Shown here: one piece after another, positions 7,450-14,130 of the stretch | How the letters are laid out: each line of letters opens with the position of its first letter | Numbering within the stretch: position 1 is the first letter of the stretch | Assembly: GCA_949745625.1 (NCBI GenBank) | Contig: CATJZR010000035.1 | Span: 1-36,788 of the forward strand | Origin: an uncultured Eubacteriales bacterium | GTDB lineage: Bacteria; Bacillota; Clostridia; Christensenellales; Borkfalkiaceae | Direction of reading: 5' to 3' | DNA length: 36,788 bases | Notes under the pieces: generated by a model | Databases searched by the model: none | What the model was told of the DNA's origin: nothing | What the model saw: the letters and a program-made list of their open reading frames with translations, nothing else | Made by a program: the position numbers and the translations under genes

Positions 7450-8276
7450 GTAAGGCTGACGAAATATTTATATCGAATATTAAGGATATACTTGAAAATG
7501 GCGTATGGGATACTGATTGCCGCGTCCGTCCGAAATGGAGCGACGGGACAAGCGCACATACCGTAAAAAAATTCGGTATAGTAAACAGGTACGACCTTCG
7601 GGAAGAGTTTCCCATTCTCACAATCCGCCGTACTTTTTTTAAATCGTGCGTGAACGAGTTGCTTTGGATTTGGCAAAAAAAGAGCAACAACATTAAGGAT
7701 TTGAATTCCAAAATATGGAATCAGTGGGCTGACGAAAACGGTTCGATAGGCAAAGCGTACGGCTATCAGCTCGGGCTGAAACATAAATATGCCGAGGGTG
7801 AGTTCGACCAGGTCGACAGGGTGTTATACGATTTAAAGAATAACCCCGCAAGCCGAAGGATAATGACTAATATATATAATTTCGAGGATTTGCACGCAAT
7901 GAATTTATATCCGTGCGCTTATTCAATGACCTTCAACGTGTCGGGCAATACGCTTAACGGAATTTTAAACCAGCGGTCTAACGATATGTTAACGGCGAAT
8001 AACTGGAATGTTGCGCAGTACGCAGTGCTTTTGTATATGTTTGCACAAGTTTCGGGCTTAAAGGCTGGCGAACTCGTACACGTAATTGCCGATGCGCATA
8101 TTTATGACAGGCATATTCCCATAGTTAAGGAAATAATAGAAATGCCGCGACGAAAAGCTCCTGTTTTGAAAATTGACGAATCCGTCAAAAACTTCTATGA
8201 TTTTACAGCCGACAGCTTTTCACTCGACGGCTATGAGTGCAACGAAAAGAAGTACGACATTCCCGTTGCGGAATGA
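7446..8276 (+). CDS. thyA: Thymidylate synthase ThyA
   Basis: ThyA methylates dUMP to dTMP with methylene-tetrahydrofolate, giving dihydrofolate that the next gene's product (DHFR) recycles. The 276-residue protein shows the fold blocks YGYQLG, the arginine-bearing PASRRIMT, the nucleophile in LYPCAYSM (Cys157), LNQRSNDML, and the C-terminal HVIADAHIYDRH. The active-site context is unusual: the common Pro-Cys-His is Pro-Cys-Ala here, and the stretch after RSND is shortened and altered (LTANNWNVAQYA). This is seen in a divergent ThyA branch, and the catalytic Cys, Arg and Asn/His elements remain. The start overlaps the upstream gene (ATGA). folA follows 18 bp downstream. Confidence 0.93.
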   Translation: MSKADEIFISNIKDILENGVWDTDCRVRPKWSDGTSAHTVKKFGIVNRYDLREEFPILTIRRTFFKSCVNELLWIWQKKSNNIKDLNSKIWNQWADENGSIGKAYGYQLGLKHKYAEGEFDQVDRVLYDLKNNPASRRIMTNIYNFEDLHAMNLYPCAYSMTFNVSGNTLNGILNQRSNDMLTANNWNVAQYAVLLYMFAQVSGLKAGELVHVIADAHIYDRHIPIVKEIIEMPRRKAPVLKIDESVKNFYDFTADSFSLDGYECNEKKYDIPVAE

Positions 8277-8294
8277 CGCTTAGGGAGGAGCTTA

Positions 8295-8795
8295 TTGAAG
8301 GCAATTTTACACGCTGACATCGAGTGGGGTATCGGCAAGCGCAATTCGCTTATGTTTAAAATCCCCGCGGATATGAAATTTTTCAAGGAAACTACTACGG
8401 GCAACGTCGTGGTTATGGGCTCTAATACTCTTAAATCGCTGCCGAACGGCAATCCGCTTAAAGACAGAATAAATATCGTGCTTTTTCCGAACGGTCAAAA
8501 GAGAGAGGACTGTACTGTTGTCGGTTCGCTTGACGAGCTGTTTGCCGAAATTAAAAAATATGATACCGACAGGGTTTTTGTTATCGGTGGGGCAATGATG
8601 TATAAAACGCTTTTGCCTTATTGCAGCGAGGTTCTCGTAACAAAGGTCGATGCGGTTGGCGGGGCGGACGTTTTCTTCGAAAACCTCGATAACAACGATT
8701 GTTTTGCGCTCGTTCGGGAAAGCGAGCCTATGGAAACGAACGGATTTCAAATAAGGTTTACTACATATAAAAATTTGTCGGTAAAGCCTCTGTAA
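8295..8795 (+). CDS. folA: Dihydrofolate reductase
   Basis: DHFR reduces dihydrofolate to tetrahydrofolate with NADPH, regenerating the cofactor used by ThyA next door. The 166-residue protein shows the N-terminal WGIGKRNSL loop, the substrate-binding acidic position in KIPADMKFF, VVMGSNTLKSLP and VFVIGGAMMYKTLLPY. The start is TTG at 8295, supported by a strong GGGAGGAG 6 bases upstream. No ATG fits the family N terminus (KAILHADIEWGIG). Leu-Met-Phe replaces the frequent Leu-Pro-Trp after the Asn, but otherwise the protein looks functional. The thyA-folA pair is a classic operon. Confidence 0.93.
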   Translation: MKAILHADIEWGIGKRNSLMFKIPADMKFFKETTTGNVVVMGSNTLKSLPNGNPLKDRINIVLFPNGQKREDCTVVGSLDELFAEIKKYDTDRVFVIGGAMMYKTLLPYCSEVLVTKVDAVGGADVFFENLDNNDCFALVRESEPMETNGFQIRFTTYKNLSVKPL

Positions 8796-8800
8796 CCGCT

Positions 8801-9709
8801 ATGAGTAAAAAGGAAAGGATACTTATTTTAATATTGAATGCTCTGCTATGCGTTGCGGTTATAGTTTTTACCGCTACGCTTATGAGCGGTTGGGGCGTTT
8901 TTGTTACGGCGGTCTGTTACGCCTTGCCTTCGGCAGGACTTATTGTGGGCGCCGTTGCTTTTGCTTTGAGTAAGCATGCGCTGCTTAAAAGCTGCTTCGT
9001 TATTATTGTCTGTATGTTCGTAATTATGGGGGCGATAGCTATAACTAGCAAGGTTGCAGGGCTTGAACAATATAAGTCCGATGCCGAAAAAATAGAAAGA
9101 ATAACGCAGCTTATAAGGAATACCGGCGAGTGGGGAATGGTTGTATTTGTTGCAATTCAGATATTACAGGTAGTCATACTGCCGTTACCCGCAATCGTAT
9201 GCTACGTCCCGGGCAGTCGCATTTGGGGCGCAGGCATTGCAACATTGCTTGCATCTGTCGGTGTTATTGTCGGCTCGTCAATAGCGTATTTTATAGGCAG
9301 GTTTTTCGGTAAAAAAGCCGTTATTTGGATAGCTGGCAAGGAAACCACCGAAAAGTATGTTGGATATATCGGTAACAGGGGCAAAGTAATTTTCGTGCTT
9401 ATGCAGATATTACCATTCTTTCCCGACGATATTTTATGTATGATAGCGGGACTTACTTCCATGAGTTTTCCCTTCTTTATTGGCGTTATCGTTCTTGTTC
9501 GCCCGCTTGTTATTGCGGTTTACTGCTTTCTCGGCGACGGCAGTATAATTCCGTTCAACGGCTGGGGTATACCGGTTTGGATAGCAATTTTTGCAGTGTG
9601 CGCGGTGCTTGCCGTTTTATCGTTTAAATATCAGGACAGAGTAGAAAAGTGGCTGATAAAAAAATTCAGAAGAGAAAAGGATAAATCGACGGGAGATAAA
9701 GAGGAATAA
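8801..9709 (+). CDS. TVP38/TMEM64 (VTT domain, DedA superfamily) membrane protein
   Basis: The 302-residue polytopic protein has two or three N-terminal helices, then the VTT core. The core shows QILQVVILPLPAIVCYVPGSRIWG, GSSIAYFIGRFFGKKAV and, near the end, LMQILPFFPDDILCMIAGLTSMSF. These are the re-entrant Gly/Pro segments and Asp/Pro motif of the DedA/TVP38 family. Members of this superfamily act in lipid scrambling or flipping (for example undecaprenyl phosphate recycling or phosphatidylethanolamine), but for this protein the substrate is inferred only. The C terminus is highly basic, then acidic. It starts 5 bp after folA without a clear Shine-Dalgarno, which suggests coupling. Confidence 0.85.
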   Translation: MSKKERILILILNALLCVAVIVFTATLMSGWGVFVTAVCYALPSAGLIVGAVAFALSKHALLKSCFVIIVCMFVIMGAIAITSKVAGLEQYKSDAEKIERITQLIRNTGEWGMVVFVAIQILQVVILPLPAIVCYVPGSRIWGAGIATLLASVGVIVGSSIAYFIGRFFGKKAVIWIAGKETTEKYVGYIGNRGKVIFVLMQILPFFPDDILCMIAGLTSMSFPFFIGVIVLVRPLVIAVYCFLGDGSIIPFNGWGIPVWIAIFAVCAVLAVLSFKYQDRVEKWLIKKFRREKDKSTGDKEE

Positions 9710-9773
9710 TCACAAAAATACACACCGATTCATAAACTGAAGTGTACAAAAGTATTACTTAGGAGAAATCAGT

Positions 9774-10547
9774 GTGGAATGGTTTGCAAATTTAGAAGGC
9801 TGGCAACAAGCTTTAATGGCGACTACGTTTACTTGGCTGTTGACTGCGCTTGGCGCGTTGCCCGTCTTTTTCTGTAAAAGCGTAGGTAAAAACGCTTTTT
9901 CGTTTATGATGAGTAGCGCTGCGGGAATAATGCTTGCGTCTACTTTTTTTTCGCTTCTGGTGCCTGCAATGGAAACCGCGACGGATTACGCGTTTTTAAT
10001 ACTTACGTCAGGCTTCGTCCTCGGCGGGCTAACTATTATTCTTACGGATATTATAACTTCAAAGCTGCATATATTTTCGGACAATGCGAAAAAGCAGAGT
10101 TGCGCCGTAATGTGTATTGCGGTAACGGTACATAATATTCCCGAGGGGCTTGCGGTCGGTATAGCTTTCGGTGCGCTTGCGCTCGGAAACGGCGTTGAGG
10201 CGGTAGCGGCGATTATGCTTGCTGTGGGAATAGGTATACAGAATTTCCCGGAGGGTATGTGCGTTGCTTTTCCGCTACGAGCAAACGGAATGGGCAGGTT
10301 TAAATCATTTTTTATCGGTCAGCTTTCGGGTGCGGTGGAAATCGTCGCGGGAGTGTTCGGTGCGTTCGCCGTAACGGTTGCAAGCGGAATTCTTCCGTAT
10401 GCGCTTTCGTTTTCTGCCGGAGCAATGGTGGCGGTTGTCTGCTCTGAGCTTATTCCGGAAAGTTTTGCGGCTGGCAAGGTTAAGGCAACGCTGGGCGTGA
10501 CATTCGGTTTTGCTTTGATGATGATACTCGACCTTGCGTTCGGTTAA
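9774..10547 (+). CDS. ZIP family metal transporter (GufA/ZupT-like)
   Basis: ZIP carriers import divalent metals, usually zinc, into the cytoplasm. The 257-residue protein has eight likely helices. The metal-site motifs are HNIPEGLAVG (from His120) in the fourth helix and a degenerate partner QNFPEGMCV (Gln156 to Gly161) in the fifth, where His is replaced by Gln as in GufA-type ZIPs. The start is GTG at 9774 with TAGGAGAAA 6 bases upstream. The 64-bp gap before it may hold a weak promoter (TATTAC near 9752). A strong terminator follows, so it is probably a separate transcript. Which metal is carried cannot be told from the sequence. Confidence 0.9.
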   Translation: MEWFANLEGWQQALMATTFTWLLTALGALPVFFCKSVGKNAFSFMMSSAAGIMLASTFFSLLVPAMETATDYAFLILTSGFVLGGLTIILTDIITSKLHIFSDNAKKQSCAVMCIAVTVHNIPEGLAVGIAFGALALGNGVEAVAAIMLAVGIGIQNFPEGMCVAFPLRANGMGRFKSFFIGQLSGAVEIVAGVFGAFAVTVASGILPYALSFSAGAMVAVVCSELIPESFAAGKVKATLGVTFGFALMMILDLAFG

Positions 10548-10555
10548 ACAAAATA

Positions 10556-10583
10556 AAAGCAGCGGCTTATGTCGCTGCTTTTT
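10556..10583 (+). terminator. Rho-independent terminator after the ZIP transporter
   Basis: AAAGCAGCG pairs perfectly with CGCTGCTTT around an 8-base loop, and the T-run continues into TTTAA. It isolates the ZIP gene from the sporulation operon. Confidence 0.85.
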
Positions 10584-10595
10584 AAGTTAAAATTT

Positions 10596-10621
10596 GGGAA
10601 TAATTAGCCGATATTATTCCC
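10596..10621. repeat. Perfect 9-bp inverted repeat overlapping the spoVA promoter
   Basis: GGGAATAAT (10596-10604) and ATTATTCCC (10613-10621) flank an 8-bp spacer. The left arm contains the proposed -35, and the right arm touches the first base of the -10. A dimeric repressor or activator site is the obvious reading, but chance cannot be excluded. Confidence 0.5.
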
Positions 10622-10627
10622 ATTATA
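10598..10627 (+). promoter_or_regulatory. Sigma-G-like (forespore) promoter of the SDR-spoVA operon
   Basis: GAATA at 10598-10602 and CATTATA at 10621-10627, 18 bp apart, fit the Bacillus sigma-G consensus (GMATR, about 18 bp, CATNHTA). spoVA operons are sigma-G regulated in Bacillus. Five bases separate the -10 from the SDR ATG at 10633, so a leaderless mRNA is predicted. Confidence 0.55.
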
Positions 10628-10632
10628 TTTGT

Positions 10633-11430
10633 ATGGAAAATAAAAGGACTGCGATAGTCGTCGGCGGAAGCTCGGGAATAGGCTGCGAAACCTGCGCCAA
10701 GCTCGTAAGCCGTGGCTGGAACGTAATCAATATTTCCCGGACGCCGTGCAAAATATCCATGATAAAAAATGAAATTGCCGACGTGGTTGCGGGTAGTACG
10801 CTTGCGGACGTAATCACACGCACGGGCGAAGCGTGCGGCAATATCGATGCTATCGTCTACTGCGCCGGCTTTTCGATGGCGGCGCCCATCGAGTGTGCTA
10901 AGGAATGCGATTACAGGTACCTGTTCGACGTAAATTTTTTCGGTGCCCTCAAAGCAATTCAAGCGGTAATTCCTTTTATGAAAGTTAAGGGCGGCAGGAT
11001 AGTTCTGGTAGGCTCTCTCGGCGGCGATTTGCCGATACTTTTCGACTCGTTTTATTCGGCATCGAAGGCGGCTCTCGAAATGCTTGCGCGCGAGGCTTAT
11101 CTCGAGCTTAAACCGTACAAAATAAAGGTAACGGCATTTTTGCCGGGCGGCACGCGGACGGAATTTACTTTCAAGCGCAAGGTTTATTCCGCAGATGAAA
11201 ATATGACTTATTCCCAAAAGGTAACAAGCGCAGTCGAAGCGCTTGCCGACATAGAGCAGAGGGGTATGTCGGCTTCGAGAGTCGCGGACGATATTTTAAA
11301 GGTGTTGTATGCGGACAAGCCGCCCGTGGTCAAGGCAAGCGGTTTTAAAAATTCGGCTTACAGAATAATGTCGCATGTTATGCCGGAAAAGGTTACTCTT
11401 TATTTTGACGACAGGATGTACAGACAATGA
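10633..11430 (+). CDS. Short-chain dehydrogenase/reductase (SDR), first gene of the spoVA operon
   Basis: The 265-residue NAD(P)-dependent oxidoreductase has the classical SDR elements. These are the nucleotide-binding GGSSGIG (from Gly11), YCAGF in place of NNAG, the serine in LVGSLGG, and the catalytic YSASK (Tyr141, Lys145), followed by PGGTRTEF. I place the start at ATG 10633, where the protein begins MENKRTAIVVGG. An upstream in-frame TTG lies inside the promoter. The substrate is unknown. Its TGA overlaps a short frame leading into spoVAC, so it is transcribed with the spoVA genes. Together with the sigma-G-like promoter, this suggests a forespore-expressed enzyme. Confidence 0.9.
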   Translation: MENKRTAIVVGGSSGIGCETCAKLVSRGWNVINISRTPCKISMIKNEIADVVAGSTLADVITRTGEACGNIDAIVYCAGFSMAAPIECAKECDYRYLFDVNFFGALKAIQAVIPFMKVKGGRIVLVGSLGGDLPILFDSFYSASKAALEMLAREAYLELKPYKIKVTAFLPGGTRTEFTFKRKVYSADENMTYSQKVTSAVEALADIEQRGMSASRVADDILKVLYADKPPVVKASGFKNSAYRIMSHVMPEKVTLYFDDRMYRQ

Positions 11431-11534
11431 GAAAAGAAATTGATTTGACGCGCCGTGACGAGCGTGAAAGCTTGGTTAAAAATATTAACGAATCAGGGGT
11501 TAAAAATGACAGGCAAGACAAAGGAAAATTATAA
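11427..11534 (+). CDS. Possible 35-residue peptide between the SDR gene and spoVAC
   Basis: An ATG overlaps the SDR stop (ATGA) and opens a 35-codon frame ending at TAA 11532-11534, 29 bp into spoVAC. The peptide is highly charged (starts MRKEIDLTRRDERE) with no membrane helix and no recognisable family. It could couple spoVAC translation to the SDR or be a real small protein. It could equally be chance, since the only upstream purine-rich element (AGGATG) is weakly placed. Confidence 0.3.
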   Translation: MRKEIDLTRRDERESLVKNINESGVKNDRQDKGKL

Positions 11535-11955
11535 CAGCAATTATCTTAACTACGTTAAAACCCAAATACCGCCCACGCGGCATTTCAAAAACTGTCTTTC
11601 CGCTTTCGGGGTCGGCGGCTTGATTTGCTGTATAGGTCAGTTTATAAGATTTATGCTGGAATATATCGGGTTGTCAGGTGACGAGCTTGCGGGGACAACC
11701 TCGGTCGTGCTTATATTTCTCGGTTGCCTTTTGACGGGACTCGGCGTATACGACAGGATAGGCAGATATGCGGGCGCAGGCTCTATCGTTCCTATAACGG
11801 GATTCGCAAACAGCGTGACCTCGCCTGCAATAGAATTTAAAACGGAGGGTTGGATTTACGGGATGGCTGCAAAGATGTTCACCGTAGCGGGCGCAATCGT
11901 CGTATTCGGGGTTATCTCGGGCGTTATCGTAGGTCTGATATATTATTTTATTTAA
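11506..11955 (+). CDS. spoVAC: Stage V sporulation protein AC
   Basis: SpoVAC is a membrane component of the SpoVA channel that moves calcium-dipicolinate into the forespore and out again during germination. It has been proposed to be the mechanosensitive part. The 149-residue protein has the family run HFKNCLSAFGVGGLICCIGQ, several helices and the signature GAGSIVPITGFANS. I start it at ATG 11506, preceded by AGGGG at a good distance. An upstream in-frame GTG at 11455 would add an atypical leader. Its TAA overlaps the spoVAD ATG. Confidence 0.95.
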   Translation: MTGKTKENYNSNYLNYVKTQIPPTRHFKNCLSAFGVGGLICCIGQFIRFMLEYIGLSGDELAGTTSVVLIFLGCLLTGLGVYDRIGRYAGAGSIVPITGFANSVTSPAIEFKTEGWIYGMAAKMFTVAGAIVVFGVISGVIVGLIYYFI

Positions 11956-12950
11956 TGAAAAAAGGTAATACTGTTTTTTTTAAAAACAAACCCAGAGTAG
12001 AATCCTTTGCGGCGGTTTGCGGCAGCAAGGAAAAAGAGGGGATTATAGGTCAGTACGCCGATATTGCTCTTGACGACGATATGTACGGCGAAAGCACATT
12101 TGAAAAAGCGGAGTGCAAGATGCTCACCACGGCAATTTCCCAGTGCATGGAAAAGGGAGGCAAAAGCGAAAAGGACGTAGATGTTCTGCTTTCGGGCGAC
12201 TTGCTAAACCAGATAATTTCCGCAAGCTTTGCCGCACGTGATTACGATTTACCGTTTTTGGGCGTGTATTCTGCGTGTTCCACTATGTCGGAAAGTATCA
12301 TGCTTGCTGCAATGCTTGTAAATGCGGGCTACGTAAAGCGCGCAATCGCCGCAACGGGCAGCCATTTTGCCTCGGCTGAAAGACAGTACCGCTATCCGCT
12401 TGAATTAGGCTGTACTCGACCTCCTCAATCTCAGTGGACCGTTACGGGTGCGGGCGGTTGTATGATTGCGGCCAAGGACGAAGGTGTAAAGATAGTCAGT
12501 GCGACTATGGGTAAGGTGTGTGATTATGGCGTTACCGACGTGAACAATATGGGGGCGGCTATGGCGCCCGCGGCGGCGGATACAATAATTCAGCATTTGA
12601 AGGACACAGGCACGCAGCCTTCCGACTACGATATGATTCTTACGGGCGATTTGGGTGCGCTCGGTAGTCGAATAGTCAAGGATTTAAGCTGGGAAAAGGG
12701 GTATGATATTTCAAAGGTTCATGTCGACTGCGGCGAAATTGTTTACAAGGTTATAGAAAGCGAGTTTCAGGGCGGTAGCGGCGCTGGCTGTTCGGCAATA
12801 GTGTTTAATTCGTACGTACTCAAAAAGATGCAAGCGGGACTTTACAAGCGAATTTTGTTTGCGGCTACTGGTGCGCTACTTTCAACTGTTTCGTCTGGAC
12901 AGGGCGAAAGTATCCCCTGCATAAGTCATGCGGTGGAATTGGAGTTATAA
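11955..12950 (+). CDS. spoVAD: Stage V sporulation protein AD
   Basis: SpoVAD is a thiolase-fold protein that binds dipicolinic acid and works with the SpoVAC/SpoVAE membrane proteins in the forespore inner membrane. The protein has 331 residues, close to the family norm. It contains the characteristic blocks GVYSACSTMSESIMLA, ATGSHFASAERQYRYPLELG, GAGGCMIAAKD and, near the C terminus, GGSGAGCSAIVFNSY. ATG 11955 overlaps the spoVAC stop (TAATG) and gives the usual N terminus (KKGNTVFFKNKPRVESFAAV). A more upstream in-frame start would read through spoVAC. spoVAE follows after 2 bp. Confidence 0.97.
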   Translation: MKKGNTVFFKNKPRVESFAAVCGSKEKEGIIGQYADIALDDDMYGESTFEKAECKMLTTAISQCMEKGGKSEKDVDVLLSGDLLNQIISASFAARDYDLPFLGVYSACSTMSESIMLAAMLVNAGYVKRAIAATGSHFASAERQYRYPLELGCTRPPQSQWTVTGAGGCMIAAKDEGVKIVSATMGKVCDYGVTDVNNMGAAMAPAAADTIIQHLKDTGTQPSDYDMILTGDLGALGSRIVKDLSWEKGYDISKVHVDCGEIVYKVIESEFQGGSGAGCSAIVFNSYVLKKMQAGLYKRILFAATGALLSTVSSGQGESIPCISHAVELEL

Positions 12951-12952
12951 TT

Positions 12953-13336
12953 ATGGGACAGGAAATTTTAATGATAGCTTTGGCGTATCTGAAAGCCTTT
13001 GCCGTGGGTGGAAGTATATGCCTTATAGCGCAAATTATAATAAACTTTACCGACCTGACCGCAGGTAAAATTCTGGTTTACTTTATGCTTGCAGGGGTTG
13101 CATTGACGGCTATCGGTGTTTATCAGCCGCTTGTCGACTTCGCCGGCGCGGGGGCGACTGTTCCTATTTCGGGCTTTGGTTACCTCCTTGCCAACGGCGC
13201 GATGAAGGGGGCGGAAAAAGGATTTTTCTATGCTGTTACGGGTTCGCTGTCGGCGGCAAGCGCGGGCGTGACCGCAGCGGTTGTGTTCGCGTTTATAATG
13301 TCTTTAATTTTTAAATCAAGAACTAAGCGCAACTGA
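12953..13336 (+). CDS. spoVAE: Stage V sporulation protein AE (SpoVAEb type)
   Basis: This is the third core SpoVA component for calcium-dipicolinate transport. It is a 127-residue membrane protein paralogous to SpoVAC: FAVGGSICLIAQIIINFTDL is followed by GAGATVPISGFGYLLANGAMKG, the same Gly-rich signature as in SpoVAC. Four helices are likely. The order AC-AD-AE is the minimal set found in Clostridia, and no spoVAA, AB or AF is seen. The stop (TGA 13334-13336) lies directly at the sigma-E-like -10 of the next gene. Confidence 0.95.
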   Translation: MGQEILMIALAYLKAFAVGGSICLIAQIIINFTDLTAGKILVYFMLAGVALTAIGVYQPLVDFAGAGATVPISGFGYLLANGAMKGAEKGFFYAVTGSLSAASAGVTAAVVFAFIMSLIFKSRTKRN

Positions 13337-13344
13337 CATACAAT
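13337..13344 (+). promoter_or_regulatory. Sigma-E-like -10 element before yunB
   Basis: CATACAAT is a full match to the Bacillus sigma-E -10 consensus (CATACAMT) and lies 5 bases before the yunB ATG. yunB is a sigma-E (mother cell) gene in Bacillus subtilis. No good -35 is visible in the expected region (around 13316-13322, TCAAGAA), so the call is tentative. Confidence 0.4.
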
Positions 13345-13349
13345 ATTGT

Positions 13350-14012
13350 ATGGCGAAGAAAAACCGAAAATTTAAGCGTTTCAAAATTATATTCGTGCTT
13401 ATCTGTTTTTTAACGATAGGCACGCTTATATATTTTCAGCGTAACGTGACGCGCGTGCTTATATCGATAAGCGAGGCGACTATTCGTTCGATTACCACGG
13501 TAGCTGTCAACGATGCGATTTATTATACGTTGAATGATGCGATGAGGTACGACGACCTTATCAGTATCGAGCGCGACGGCGACGGCAACGTAACGTCGAT
13601 TACTACGGACAGTCTCAAAATAAACAGAATTGCGCGAGATACCGCTTATCTTTCGCAAGAGAATTTAACCAAAATGAGCGAGGCGGGAATCATGGTCCCG
13701 CTCGGCGCGTTGACGGGAATAGAAGCGCTTGCGGGTTTCGGACAGAAAATAAACATAAAAATAATTCCTATAAGCAATGTGGAATGTCGCTTCGTTTCAA
13801 AGTTCAGACAGGCGGGAATTAACCAGACTCTTCATTCTCTGTATCTTGAAATCGTTTCGGATATTTCTATTATTTTACCGTCGAAAAGCACTAACCTTGC
13901 TTCGACTATCGAGGTTCTTATATGCGAAAGCGTAATTACGGGTAAAATTCCCGATACTTATCTCAACGCCTCGCTTGCGGGGTCCGACAGCGCGCTTGTA
14001 CCGAAAAAATAG
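13350..14012 (+). CDS. yunB: Sporulation protein YunB
   Basis: YunB is a mother-cell sporulation membrane protein of unknown biochemical role. The 220-residue protein has a basic N terminus, one membrane helix (about 12-28), and then an extracytoplasmic domain. The domain shows family-like blocks ISEATIRSITTVAVNDAIYY, IARDTAYLSQENLTKMSEAG, VPLGALTG and NQTLHSLYLEI. It starts 13 bp after spoVAE. The -10 element just in front suggests independent mother-cell transcription, even though the upstream genes are expected to be forespore-expressed. There is no Shine-Dalgarno sequence. A hairpin follows the stop. Confidence 0.88.
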   Translation: MAKKNRKFKRFKIIFVLICFLTIGTLIYFQRNVTRVLISISEATIRSITTVAVNDAIYYTLNDAMRYDDLISIERDGDGNVTSITTDSLKINRIARDTAYLSQENLTKMSEAGIMVPLGALTGIEALAGFGQKINIKIIPISNVECRFVSKFRQAGINQTLHSLYLEIVSDISIILPSKSTNLASTIEVLICESVITGKIPDTYLNASLAGSDSALVPKK

Positions 14013-14048
14013 CCGTTTACGAATTTTTCGTAAACGGAATATTTATAT
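14013..14048 (+). terminator. Hairpin terminator after yunB
   Basis: CCGTTTACGAA pairs perfectly with TTCGTAAACGG around a TTT loop, directly after the yunB stop. The following AATATTTATATT is AT-rich but lacks a pure T-run, so termination may be partial. Confidence 0.65.
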
Positions 14049-14062
14049 TAATGCCGTTGGTG

Positions 14063-14091
14063 TTGACTTGTTTTATCTTTTATGATAAAAT
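14063..14091 (+). promoter_or_regulatory. Sigma-A-type promoter of the sensor kinase operon
   Basis: The -35 TTGACT (14063-14068), a 17-bp spacer, an extended -10 TG at 14083-14084 and TAAAAT (14086-14091) make a strong vegetative promoter. It lies about 40 bp before the kinase start. Confidence 0.75.
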
Positions 14092-14130
14092 AATTCATAA
14101 TACGATAGAAATTTTAGCAGGTATGCGGTG

